Origin: Chrysomallon squamiferum
Lineage: Eukaryota > Mollusca > Gastropoda > Neomphalida > Peltospiridae
DNA: 22,500 nt
Assembly: GCA_012295275.1 (NCBI GenBank)
Contig: CM022672.1
Location: forward strand, 34,406,173 to 34,428,672
Direction: 5' to 3'
A program made the position numbers and the translations under genes. This document shows, in pieces, positions 10,241 to 20,740 of this stretch (its first letter is position 1; every line of letters starts with the position of its first letter). The notes under the pieces are model-generated. The model saw nothing but the letters and a program-made list of their open reading frames with translations. It searched no databases and was not told the DNA's origin.

Positions 10241-10495
10241 AGTTGTTTCCGATGTCGTACGTAATTGAAGTTGGTTTTTAAATAACAGTTGTTGAGGTTT
10301 TTTTGAGGATGAAAGAAAATTTACGAGTGGAATTTTAATTTTTAATTAGCAGCAATGAGTACAGTGTTTGTTCGGGTAAAAGGAGTGCTGAAGATAATGA
10401 GAGAAAAGAGCCCGTAGTTTTTTAATTAGCAGCATGTTTTACATATATATATACAGACACACTGACATATATTTGTACACATACAAAACACAGAT

Positions 10496-10498
<3 letters not shown>
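10241..10498. other. AT-rich spacer
   Basis: TTTTTAATTAGCAGCA occurs twice (about 10339 and 10419), roughly 80 bp apart. Otherwise plain AT-rich DNA. Confidence 0.6.
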
Positions 10499-10572
<74 letters not shown>

Positions 10573-10589
10573 AGAGAGAGAGAGGAGAG

Positions 10590-10684
<95 letters not shown>
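10499..10684. repeat. (GA)n microsatellite with three interruptions
   Basis: About 186 bp of AG dinucleotides, broken near 10569-10572 and by two GAGGAG steps near 10585 and 10593. Confidence 0.98.
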
Positions 10685-10686
<2 letters not shown>

Positions 10687-11300
10687 ACGTAATCTTATAG
10701 CTTAAACACAAAACGATTGTTACGTACGGCTACTGGTAAAGTTAAAGGACGACGTGTTAGATTTTCTAAATCTGATATCAAAGGAAATTTCTCAGGGTTG
10801 AGACTTACTCCTTTTTCCAAACTCCGCCAATGAAACTTACTCATTACTTTTTCTTCTTTTTTTATTTGAACATTTTTAAATTTTTTTTTTTTTTTTTTTT
10901 TTTTTTTAATGTTTATTCTTTCGTAAATTCCTGAGAAAGTAAACCAAAGCGTCTGCAAAGCCACAGTGCGCACATTGTCGACTTGATCTGGAGACGTTCT
11001 CAGAGGAAGAACCTGAGAAAAACACGTGGGAACAGATTCGGAATCTGCATGTTTCGAGTTATCGAAGGCAGCCGCTCGCTTTATTGAAATGTTCAAATTT
11101 AATCCTTGCGTTGAAGCGAAACGAAAGAACATGCAGCACGTGGTTTTGTTTCTCTTAAAGCGACTGCAGATGGTTTTTGTTGTTTTTTTCTTCTACCCAT
11201 CCTGCAAACTGTCCAACGCCGACCGGCACGTCGTGTCAGATGTTGACGTAACCTACTCTACACTGATGTCGTGAAAATGTTCAAGCACGCAATGACTGGC

Positions 11301-11302
<2 letters not shown>
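10685..11302 (-). other. unique sequence holding a 145-codon minus-strand open frame
   Basis: The frame from 11132 down to 10695 is the longest one here not made mainly of simple repeat. It contains a lysine run encoded by the T27 tract at 10881-10907. I recognise no domain, signal peptide or membrane segment. The start context on the minus strand (CTGCATGT) is unremarkable. Most likely chance, but the parts either side of the lysine run are not low complexity. CAGATTC-G-GAATCTG (11033-11047) is a perfect 7 bp-arm palindrome within it. CACGTG occurs at about 11023 and 11138. Confidence 0.3.
10881..10907. repeat. T27 homopolymer
   Basis: A pure T run. Confidence 0.95.
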
Positions 11303-11333
<31 letters not shown>

Positions 11334-11440
11334 TGATAATGATGATATTGATGACGATTATGATGATGATAATAATGATGATAATAATGATGATGATGAC
11401 GATGATGATGACGATGATGATGATGATGATGATCATGATT
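11303..11440. repeat. (ATA)n-(GAT)n trinucleotide tract
   Basis: ATA triplets become GAT/AAT mixtures, then GAT/GAC. It is roughly the reverse complement of the tract at 11609-11935. Confidence 0.97.
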
Positions 11441-11608
11441 ACCTCTACAAAGATAAATAGAAGTAACGTCGTAGATCGACATCTTTCACTTCCCTGTCCT
11501 TATAATCCTTTTTATTGTTATTATTATTGTTCTTGTCGTTGCTGTTGTTTTCGTGGTGGAGTCGGGTTTTATTTGGCGTCTCTCGTCGTTGTTCTTTCGT
11601 GATTGTAG
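11441..11608. other. unique spacer between inverted trinucleotide tracts
   Basis: About 170 bp of pyrimidine-leaning sequence. Frames entering it from either repeat have no independent support. Confidence 0.6.
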
Positions 11609-11613
11609 TCATT

Positions 11614-11648
<35 letters not shown>

Positions 11649-11935
11649 TATCATCATCATCATCATCATTATTATCATCATCATCATCATCATCATCATC
11701 ATTATTATTATCATTATCATTATCATCATCATTATCATCATCATCATCATCATTATTATTATCATCATCATCATTATTATTATCATCATCATCATCATCA
11801 TTATTATTATCATCATCATCATCATCACCAATCATCATTATTATAATTATTATTATCATCATCATCATCATCATTATTATTATTATCATTATTATTATTA
11901 TCATCATCATCATCATTAGTATTATTATTATTATT
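11609..11935. repeat. (ATC)n/(ATT)n trinucleotide tract
   Basis: About 325 bp of ATC and ATT triplets with very few other bases. All three plus frames and the minus frames read as Ile, His, Tyr, Met, Asp or Asn runs. Confidence 0.98.
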
Positions 11936-12739
11936 CCTGTGCCATTACAATAACGCACGGTGTCCTTGTTATAGTTTCATCATGAAAAAAAAGAAATAAA
12001 AAATTAACTTACAAGTCATTATTTGAATATTTATTTCCACTACAAAACGTTTGTTCTGACATTAACATAAAACTGAAGACACATCGCGTAGTGAAGCACT
12101 GACTGTGCTGTAGTGTGACTCAGTGTTCAACTGATGTTGTGTTGATTTATAGGCAGCGACGCCATTTGCAGTTGTCTTCACTTCCTTGCCATTCATTTTC
12201 TGTCTGTGCACGTCTGAATTCTTCGCTAATAAAACCCATTTAGTTTGGAAGAAAAATAATCGAAAAGAAAAAAATATATATAACGGTTTCTTTAAATGTA
12301 ATTAAGGGGGAAAAAAAGAAAAGAAAGGAAGAAAGAAAAAAAATCGACTGTTTCTGAAAAACAAATGATGACAAATGTCTCAAACGTTACATGTGTAAAT
12401 CATTCGGCTGTCGCTACGTATTTCCGGTGTGTGCGTACATTTAAAAACAAAAACAATGAACGGCGCCTCTGGTACAAAAAAAATAAAATAAATTAATGTC
12501 TTTAAGGTTTGTGAAATTGTTCTCGCATGAAAAATATGCAGAACCTTTCATTTTTAATTTATCTTAGAATGACGAATTTTCGTCTGTGGTTTTTGTAATG
12601 TTAAGATAAACTTTAAGTTTTGTTTATTGTTAGTGAAATGTACAATACTGTCAGTAAACAGAATATTGAATATTTATTTTGTTTTGTCTTCTGCATGTAT
12701 TAATCAGTAAAACTAGAAAACATCAGGTAACCTGATATT
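11936..12739. other. AT-rich unique sequence, no gene seen
   Basis: Includes a purine tract at about 12304-12342 (AAAGAAAAGAAAGGAAG type). No gene, RNA or repeat family is recognised. Confidence 0.65.
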
Positions 12740-13000
12740 ATTAGTAGTTATGCAGTAGAACTGTATCATAGTTTTCAGTTATTGCTATCTTGAAGTATCA
12801 TTGTACTGCAGTAGCTTACTACTTGTAATGGAATAGTGGTAGTGCAGTAGTTGCAGTAGTAATAGTAGTAGTAGAAGTTATAAGGTAATTGATAATTGTT
12901 GCTAAACTTAAAGTATCAGTAGTGCTATAGTAGCTTATAGTTTAGTATAGTTGTAATAGTACTACCAGCACTATTATGGTAACAACAGTAGGAATAACAG
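12740..13000. repeat. degenerate AGT/GTA-rich region
   Basis: AGTAGTAGTAG near 12857 sits among many GTAG, CAGTAG and TAGTAC words. It looks like a mutated trinucleotide tract. Confidence 0.6.
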
Positions 13001-13030
13001 TAACACCTTTATAGAGAAAGACAGAAAAGC

Positions 13031-13036
<6 letters not shown>

Positions 13037-13125
<89 letters not shown>
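13037..13125. repeat. (GA)44 microsatellite
   Basis: A pure AG run of about 89 bp. Confidence 0.98.
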
Positions 13126-13127
<2 letters not shown>

Positions 13128-13588
13128 AAACACACAAACCATTTAAGAACCTGCTTTCTTTTCTTCTACGTTCAGTTGAATACCAAATGCAAGAATTTCG
13201 CTGGCAGTTTAAATACTGTTACAACAACAATGGTTTGTCAACCGTCTTATTTCTTTCTATTCACATCCCAGCATCAATCATTTTAAAATAATTTTGGTTG
13301 AAGCAGAAGGTGAGTGTAAGGCTGCTAAATGTCAGATACTAAAACAAAAATAAGTCCAGTAAGTGAAGCAACACATTGCAAAGACATTCCAGATTAACTG
13401 ATGCTTTCATTTCCTTCGATAAACTATAACACTTGCTGTTTGTAAGTTACTGACTGTTTGTAACTATTTTCATACTTGATATTTTAAGATACAGCAATAA
13501 CATACACGAACTTACACACCAACATACTCATTCGAATGCACACAGATACATACGTGTATATATATTATACGTACATACAAATGTACAT
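13126..13588. other. unique sequence, no gene seen
   Basis: AT-rich; TACATAC-type words become frequent after about 13540. Confidence 0.65.
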
Positions 13589-13645
13589 AATTATACATAC
13601 ATGCATACAAATTTATATGTAATTATACATACATGCATAGAAATC
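13589..13645. repeat. two-copy 32 bp tandem repeat
   Basis: AATTATACATACATGCATA begins at 13589 and again at 13621. Confidence 0.85.
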
Positions 13646-13656
13646 GGTCTCCGATT

Positions 13657-13699
13657 ATTACTATTATTTATTATTATTATTGTTGGTCTGTCATCATCG

Positions 13700-13747
<48 letters not shown>
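13657..13747. repeat. (ATT)n microsatellite
   Basis: Interrupted ATT units, then a pure run at 13700-13746. Confidence 0.95.
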
Positions 13748-14073
13748 AAAGTGAAAAACCTTTCTATTCTCTGTTATTAGTTTTCTAATCTTACTACTGA
13801 GCTAATTCTGGAGAATGTATCCAGGGAACAAGGTGCTGGTTGACCTGAGAATGACAAAGTCAGACTGGAATTAGTTTTCAGTGGGAACTGATTTTATCAT
13901 CTATGCCCTCAGTCTTTAATATTATTAAACTATTTTACATCGGTTACGTAACCATCTAAGTTGATATTTCTTCGCTATAATGTTTAATTGCTATTATTGT
14001 TTATGACTTTATGAATCATTTATGCCATGTTTATTACGTATTATATTGCTTATTGTGTTGGTAGACTTTAAAT
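13748..14073. other. unique AT-rich sequence, no gene seen
   Basis: Nothing identifiable. Confidence 0.65.
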
Positions 14074-14240
14074 TGTCTCTTTCTGTTATCTGTCACGTTG
14101 GCAGGTTTTTAACAAATGTTTATTTATATTTATTGTTTATATTTAATATACAAAATTTTTCCTTATAACAGTACCGGATTATATAGTGTCCGTTTTTGTT
14201 AATTGTCACGTTGAAAGGTTTTAACCAATGTTTATTTATC
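14074..14240. repeat. diverged direct duplication, spacing 113 bp
   Basis: TGTCACGTTGGCAGG...AACAAATGTTTATTTAT (from 14091) recurs as TGTCACGTTGAAAGG...AACCAATGTTTATTTAT (from 14204). TTGTTTATATT words follow both copies. Confidence 0.8.
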
Positions 14241-14640
14241 TAAGCGGGTTTGTTGTTTTGAATGTTTCTTTTTGTTTATTGTTTATATTAAATATTGCTC
14301 TGGGACAAGTTTCATTAAACAATTTTTATTTTTCAGTTCACAGTTTTATAATTTACTTAGTCATTCGTTTATATTTGGTAATAAATAAGCAGTGTTCTTA
14401 TTTCTTTTATGCTGGTGTTGTCATGGACACAAAACGATAATACACAAGTCTAATTTGATTTTTCTTTTTACTGCGTGTCTCAGTGTAACTCACAATGTAA
14501 CAACCTTTCTTTTCGTCCATGTTTCAGTTTGTATCATTAAATGATTTATTTATTCCACGTGAACCACTCTCGCAGTAAATTAGAAACACGTTTCACCGGC
14601 AATAAAAAAACAATTTAACCTTTAGCGTCTTCTAGCGCTG
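14241..14640. other. AT-rich unique sequence, no gene seen
   Basis: A 70-codon plus frame starting at 14228 inside the duplication reads as a hydrophobic, Phe/Leu/Tyr-rich chain typical of AT-rich noncoding DNA. Confidence 0.55.
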
Positions 14641-14930
14641 TTCCAAACAAGAACCGGAACTCCAGGGTTCGTCTTTCGTGAAGTAATTCCACCAACGCGG
14701 TGCGCCCGACTCTGCCAGGTTTGCGTCACTTTTCCAACCATCATTGACTACACGTTTCATCCTCCTCCGTGTTTGTTTTTATTTGTATGCAAGCTAAACA
14801 AGCCGCAGCCGGTCTCCGTTGCCTACGAGGACGTTACTCACAAAACATGGCTGTCAAAACGAAACACGAGCGATCCCGAGTGTTTACACGTAAAACACGA
14901 ACCCGCTGGTAACAATAGCAGACGTTAGTA
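14641..14930 (+). promoter_or_regulatory. CpG-richer patch, possible promoter or first exon
   Basis: The most CpG-rich unique segment in this part of the window. TGCGTCAC (about 14723) is CRE-like, and CCGTTGCCTACG (about 14816) is an RFX-like half-site. ATG at 14847 has a favourable context (AAAACATGGC) and opens 21 codons (MAVKTKHERSRVFTRKTRTR, then W) to TAA at 14910. A possible donor, CTG|GTAACA, falls at 14908/14909. A small first exon is conceivable but no downstream exon is identified. Confidence 0.3.
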
Positions 14931-15296
14931 AATATGTCGGTCAGTTGTTTTGAGAATGGAATCAAGTGAAATCATTAAAAACAGTCCGTTTAGACAGAAA
15001 CTGATTCAAACAAAAGCTAGTTTTAAACGACGCCCATTTTTATTTTTATTTTTATATATTTTTTTTTTTTTAAGGTAGCTAGATCTCTTTATAGAGAGCT
15101 TATATCTGAATACAGTCTACATTAACCACAAAAACTTTTTAATTTTAACATAGAAGCAGAAAAAGACGTTCATTTCAACATAGTCCTATTTAAATAAATT
15201 CACATTTAAAGAAGATGAATTTAAATGAAGTCATCAAGGTCTGTATAAAACTACGTACATTTTCTCCCTTTAGGAAAAATTCTATTTTAAATTCGC
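14931..15296. other. AT-rich unique sequence, no gene seen
   Basis: TTTTATTTTTATTTTTATAT and T-run low complexity occurs at about 15039-15072. Otherwise nothing. Confidence 0.65.
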
Positions 15297-15960
15297 TCAA
15301 CTAAAACGAGTGCGCTGTTAAATTCAGTCTGTGTTACTTAAATTATTCTCACCACCTTTCTTAACAATATTGTTAATTTTGTATCTTTTTTAAACTATGC
15401 TCAAACAGTGTTATTGCTAACTTGTGTGCTACTTAATCTGCTTCATAAACTATGCAGTATTGTTAATTTGTATGCTTGCTATACAAACCATACAGTATTG
15501 TTAATTTTGTATGTTTATTTAAACTATGCAAAAACTAGGCTTTATTGTTAATTTGTATGTTTTTTAAACTATGCTTTCTAAAGTATGCAGTATTGTTAAA
15601 CTGTATGTGATATAAAACAACGTTACCACAAACTATTAAATGCTGTTAAGCTCTGTAATTTAAACTATTGTTCACAAACTATGCAGTACTATTAATTTGT
15701 ATGCTATTTAAACTATGCTTAATAAAACATGCAATAGTGTTAATTTGTATGTTATTTAAACTATGCTTCATAAACTATGTCACTACTTTTAAGGCCTGTG
15801 TTATTTAAACGTTGCCTCACAAACTATGCAGTATTGTAAACTTCTGTGTTATTTAAACTATTCTCAAACTATGTTGTAGTGCTATATGTTCGCTACACAA
15901 ACCACACAGTATTGTTATTTAAAATACACCACACGAGCTACATCACTAAGTAAATATCAC
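15297..15960. repeat. degenerate ~48 bp tandem array, about 14 units
   Basis: A unit close to GTATTGTTAATTTGTATG + TTATTTAAACTATGCTTC + ATAAACTATGCA recurs. The TGTTAA-like core is found near 15316, 15371, 15415, 15461, 15499, 15546, 15594, 15644, 15690, 15738, 15786, 15834, 15880 and 15912, so spacing is mostly 44-50 bp. Each unit carries AAACTATGC twice, suggesting an older half-unit. Faint copies may continue to about 16030. No coding frame runs through. Confidence 0.85.
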
Positions 15961-16290
15961 ACAACGATATAGTGTTTAAAACCGTGTGTCATTTCAAATA
16001 CGTGTTATTTAAGACGATGTTCGTTAAATATCGAGAGACTCTTAGAAAGGCACAGTTAACTAGTGAACTCGGAGAAAGACAAAGAGAGAGAGAGATTATG
16101 CAATAACTGACATACTGACCTGATGTAACGCTTGTGTACAAAGCACATATTTAAAGTACACAAATGTTGGCCAGTGGTGATTATTCATTAATGTTTTTAT
16201 CATCGTTTTACTAACACTGCATTCAGTAATAATTAAAAACAACAATAAGAAGAAGTAGAAGAGGATAACAACGACAACAACAACAAAAAC
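15961..16290. other. unique sequence, no gene seen
   Basis: The decayed end of the 48 bp array grades into AT-rich DNA, with GAGAGAGAGAG near 16083 and AAC triplets near 16268-16286. Confidence 0.6.
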
Positions 16291-16311
16291 TACTACTATT
16301 ATTATTATTAC

Positions 16312-16372
<61 letters not shown>
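16291..16372. repeat. (ATT)n microsatellite
   Basis: Pure from about 16312. Read on the minus strand it yields poly-Ile or poly-Asn frames. Confidence 0.97.
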
Positions 16373-16681
16373 CCAAAGAAAACAAGAATAATAAAAAAGC
16401 AAACCAAAGCAATTATAGACACATACATCCAAACCCCCACCCCTCCACATATATATATATATATATCTCAGTCTGTTTGTCTATACAGCTATCCGTCTTT
16501 CTGTTTATCTGATTAGGAGCAATATTTTCTTCCACTTTCTAATAACAGTAACAAAATAAATAAATAAATAAATAAATAAATAAACAAAAAACAAAAAAAG
16601 ACACACACACAAAAAAAAATCCTTACATTATATATGTGTACAGTACACAAAGATCAAACAAATTACATCTGTGATGAATAA
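16373..16681. other. low-complexity AT-rich spacer with (AAAT)n
   Basis: (TA)n at about 16448-16466, (AAAT)n at 16555-16584, then A- and CA-rich sequence. Confidence 0.8.
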
Positions 16682-16843
16682 ACCATTCACAAGATAAAGC
16701 TTTTTTATTACACACTTTGATACCATTCGTAAGATACAGTTTTTTATTACACACTTTGATACCATTCGTAAGATACAGCGTTTTATTACACACTTTGATA
16801 CCATTCGTAAGATACAGCATTTTATTACACACTTTGATACCAT
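16682..16843. repeat. 39 bp tandem array, four good copies
   Basis: ATTACACACTTTGATACCAT starts at 16707, 16746, 16785 and 16824, exactly 39 bp apart. CGTAAGATACAG ends each full unit, and a diverged partial copy (CCATTCACAAGATAAAG) stands at the left edge. Because 39 is divisible by three, two minus-strand frames stay open through it and read as 13-residue repeats (core NGIKVCNK and MVSKCVIK). Openness in two frames at once points to absence of stops in the unit and not to coding. Confidence 0.95.
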
Positions 16844-17172
16844 CGTGTGTCTGCATGTCCCTGATATGACTGTGATTGTCTCATCTCTCTTTCACTCGAA
16901 CTGTAACAAAACTCGAGATCAAACGACAGTCGTAACGTTCTCCAGTGTCTGGCTTTAAGAGTCGCTTCTGTGTGATCAAACAGTAACACGTTTGTAAAAA
17001 ACACACCTGGAGGCTGATATCGATGGCCATGAATGCAGAAATAGACAATATAAATTAAAGTAAAAGGTAAGAAAGAAATGAAAGAGAATGGAAGTAGATC
17101 AAGAAAAAACAGAGTTTGCTTCAGTGTGTTTTGGTTTGCTTTTGTATCAGTTCATTGTCTTTTTAAAATAGA
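16844..17172. other. unique sequence, no gene seen
   Basis: Mixed composition with some CpGs to about 17030, then A-rich. GATATCGATGGCCATGAATG near 17017 contains small palindromes only. Confidence 0.6.
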
Positions 17173-17173
17173 T

Positions 17174-17746
<573 letters not shown>

Positions 17747-17760
<14 letters not shown>

Positions 17761-17762
17761 TG

Positions 17763-17801
<39 letters not shown>

Positions 17802-17830
17802 GTTGTTATTATTAATATTATTATTATTAT
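17747..17830. repeat. (ATT)n microsatellite
   Basis: GATTATGATGATG leads into pure ATT (17763-17801), then variants. Confidence 0.95.
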
Positions 17831-17884
17831 CGCCTTTTGAGCTTATGTGTTGTGTTGTGACTGTGAGCAAGTCTAGGTGAAATT

Positions 17885-17921
17885 ACGTCATGTAATCAGT
17901 AATTTCTGTATTACATGATGT
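17885..17921 (+). other. strong 37 nt hairpin
   Basis: ACGTCATGTAAT (17885-17896) pairs with ATTACATGATGT (17910-17921) over 12 positions, with one G·T. CAG (17897-17899) and CTG (17906-17908) extend the stem by 3 bp past a single bulged T, leaving a 6-base loop (TAATTT). Outer flanks do not continue the pairing. The arm also contains the CRE-like word ACGTCA. It could be RNA structure, an operator-like DNA palindrome or a mobile-element end. Confidence 0.6.
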
Positions 17922-17969
17922 CAGCAGATTTGTTATCATTTTACACAAGTACTGTGTCAATTCATATAC

Positions 17970-18152
17970 ATGTCTGTATGTATATGTGTGTGTATGTAGT
18001 GAGAATGTGTTTGTAAATAAATACATACACACACATATACACACAGACAACACATGCAGATTAATGAATAGACTGATAAACAGACATACATACACACAGA
18101 CACATAAATAAATGGACAGAAAGACTGTCAGACAGATACAGACAGACAGATG
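17970..18152. repeat. TATG/ACAC/GACA-rich low-complexity region
   Basis: Imperfect (TATG)n, ACACAC and (CAGA)n units with unique gaps. The GACAGACAGAT-type run is at about 18129-18152. Confidence 0.8.
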
Positions 18153-18535
18153 TATGTACGTAACGATACAGATACTGCTTAATTTAGTTACATTAATCTG
18201 TTACATTGTAAAGTGACATTTTAAAATTCTCCACGCCCACTTTCAGTTGTCAGTTAAATTTGAAAATCGTTGTCGCCTGGTTGATTATCTTGTTTGTTTG
18301 TGACATCTTCAAAGACAGAAAATGATAACGCCCTTTGATAATAATAACCCTTCTGAAACTTATAGCCATATTCATTATTATTATTACTTTAGTTTTGAAG
18401 TGTAGTTTTAGTTTAAAATCTAAAAAAAAAAAAAGAAATCATGTTATATATTTATATGTATGATTTTTCTTTCGCTTCTTTTTAAAGAGAATTTTGATAA
18501 TCTAAGAATTTGATTAAGTAAACGTATCTTTCAAA
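18153..18535. other. AT-rich unique sequence, no gene seen
   Basis: An A13 run at about 18422-18434; nothing else. Confidence 0.65.
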
Positions 18536-18609
18536 GCGCTTTTTTCTTTTCTTTTTTTCTTTTTTCTTTTCTTTTTTTATTTATTTATTTTCTTTTTTCT
18601 TTTTCTTTT
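18536..18609. repeat. (CTTTT)n pyrimidine tract
   Basis: TTTTC/TTTTTTC units with one TTTATTTATT interruption. Confidence 0.9.
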
Positions 18610-19173
18610 TATGCTTTTTCTTATGAACTTCAAACATCATGATGCTATAAATACTTATAGTTACTTTGAAATTTGTTTAAATGTATTAAACTGCAACGGG
18701 CTGGAAAAAATGGGGAAAGAAAAAAGAAAGAAAAAAAAAAGCTTTCATTATGAGCTTGCCATTTCAATCATCTTTCCGAACATAAAATCGTAATGTTTGT
18801 TTGCGGTTAATGTCGGTGTTAAGTGAGTGATGTTCATATTTCCTTTCACATATCTGATTTCTGTTAACTAGGATTAAATGGGATTCAGTATGTCATTACC
18901 TTGGTTATAAGCTATCCACATTTGAAGTTTTGTGTATCGTATTTTATTTCGTGTATGTATGTATGTATGTCTATGTTTGCTGTATAAATGTGGCTGTTTG
19001 TTTAGGTTTGTACGTCCATCGCTTTGATGTACAAAAAAACAAAAACAACAATAACAGTAAGAAATAGCTCTCAGACGATATTTATTTATTTATACGATAA
19101 TTTATTATTATTTTTTTTAATTTTTATTTGTTTGTTTATCATTATTTATGAGTCGGAAATAAAATAAAATAAA

Positions 19174-19174
<1 letters not shown>
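18610..19174. other. AT-rich unique sequence, no gene seen
   Basis: A 60-codon frame (18611-18793) is lysine-rich because of an A-rich stretch and is not credible. (TATG)4 lies at about 18953-18969. AAATAAAATAAAATAAAC directly precedes the A39 run. Confidence 0.6.

Positions 19175-19213
<39 letters not shown>
19175..19213. repeat. A39 homopolymer, possible retroposon tail
   Basis: About 39 A's follow AATAAAATAAAATAAAC. This order (AATAAA words then poly-A) fits a retroposed 3' end, but no body or target-site duplication is recognised. Confidence 0.6.
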
Positions 19214-19215
<2 letters not shown>

Positions 19216-19219
19216 CAGC

Positions 19220-19400
19220 TCTTTGCCGCCATTAGTCACGGACACAAATTTTTTTTTTTTTTTGTAACGCCGAAGCAGGAAACTACGTTACATTGAAACA
19301 AGTTAATTACGTGGTAATGTGTTACACAAACAACAATTAAAACAGCAAACAGCAGGAAAAACGTCACCTGTTTATGACGTAATACGCACGAGCAATACGT
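19220..19400 (-). promoter_or_regulatory. possible regulatory patch: YY1-like and CRE-like words
   Basis: GCCGCCAT (19225-19232) is ATGGCGGC on the minus strand, the YY1 core also seen at 580. AACGTCACC (about 19359) and TTATGACGTAAT (about 19371) are CRE/ATF-like. A T15 run lies between. No transcript is evident. Confidence 0.3.
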
Positions 19401-19523
19401 CCTGTCTCTGACTTTGAACTGCAGAAAAGGATGTTGAATCGTTTGATGCTTTTCTTTCGAAATGACTCACAAGTAAAATATAAACAGGCGCGGATTGAAT
19501 AAAACTAGAAGTGTTGATACATG

Positions 19524-19526
19524 AAA

Positions 19527-19561
<35 letters not shown>

Positions 19562-19740
19562 ATGAAAACCTCTGATTGATAAAAAACAAATATATATATA
19601 TATATATATACGGGGAGTTCAGAAAAATTTATAATTTTGTCAGTTGATCTTGTTGTTTATCTTCGTTTTCATTTTTTATTTTATTTTATTTTATTTTATT
19701 TTATTTTATTTATTTATTTGTTTATTTATTTATTTTACTT
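19524..19740. repeat. (AAAT)n and (ATTT)n inverted arms with central (TA)n
   Basis: (AAAT)n at 19524-19563, a TA run at about 19590-19610, then (TTTTA)n and (TTTA)n from 19675. The A-rich and T-rich arms are complementary across about 110-140 bp. Confidence 0.9.
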
Positions 19741-20237
<497 letters not shown>

Positions 20238-20300
20238 TCATCACGTCATTTATCATCTATTGAAAACGTCATTTCGTGTAAGTCACGTGATCAGATTGGC
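20238..20300 (+). promoter_or_regulatory. possible regulatory patch: two CRE-like words, E-box and reverse CCAAT
   Basis: ACGTCATTTAT (about 20243), ACGTCATTTC (about 20266), GTCACGTGA (20282-20290, USF-type E-box) and ATTGG (20295-20299, CCAAT on the minus strand) lie within 60 bp. Promoters often carry such a set; nothing confirms one here. Confidence 0.35.
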
Positions 20301-20446
20301 AGTGGTGACATCCTTTGTCACGGTAACTTCTGAATGTAACTGCTGTGAAATGACATACATGTAAAGTAGAATTTTTGTTTGTTTGTTATTTGTTTAGTGT
20401 TTTAGATTCTGTCAGGTTTTGATAGATTCAGTCAGTGTTTGTGAAA
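20301..20446. other. unique spacer
   Basis: TTTGTTTGTTTGTTATTTG low complexity near 20375; otherwise plain. Confidence 0.6.
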
Positions 20447-20660
20447 CTGTGTGCGTGTGTGTGTGTTTCAGCCCGACAGGCATTTATCACAGAGGTGAAA
20501 GACAGAGAAAGGAATACATGTGTGTATGTGTGTGTTTCTGCGTGTGTGTTTGTGTGTGAGAGAGATGTGTTTTTGTGTGTCTGTGATAGAACGTTTGCAT
20601 GTGAGTTAGTGAGCATGTGTATGTGTGATAGAGGTGTGTGACTGTGTTGTGTGTCTGTAT
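20447..20660. repeat. GT-rich degenerate tract
   Basis: GTGTGT, GTGCGTGTG and GTGAGAGAGATGTG units mixed with a short unique gap near 20470-20515. Frames over it read as Cys/Val or His/Thr runs. Confidence 0.8.
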
Positions 20661-20703
20661 GTATATATATATATGCACACAGAAACAACTCTATCAGATT
20701 CAT

Positions 20704-20710
<7 letters not shown>

Positions 20711-20740
<30 letters not shown>

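Noticed and set aside
10434-10711. 88- and 90-codon frames
   Set aside because: Translations of the GA array on both strands.
11258-11958. Poly-Ile, poly-His, poly-Asp/Asn and poly-Met frames
   Set aside because: ATC/ATT/GAT triplets are stop-free in several frames on both strands. No non-repeat protein part.
16096-16450. Poly-Ile and poly-Asn minus frames
   Set aside because: Readings of the ATT tract in two frames.
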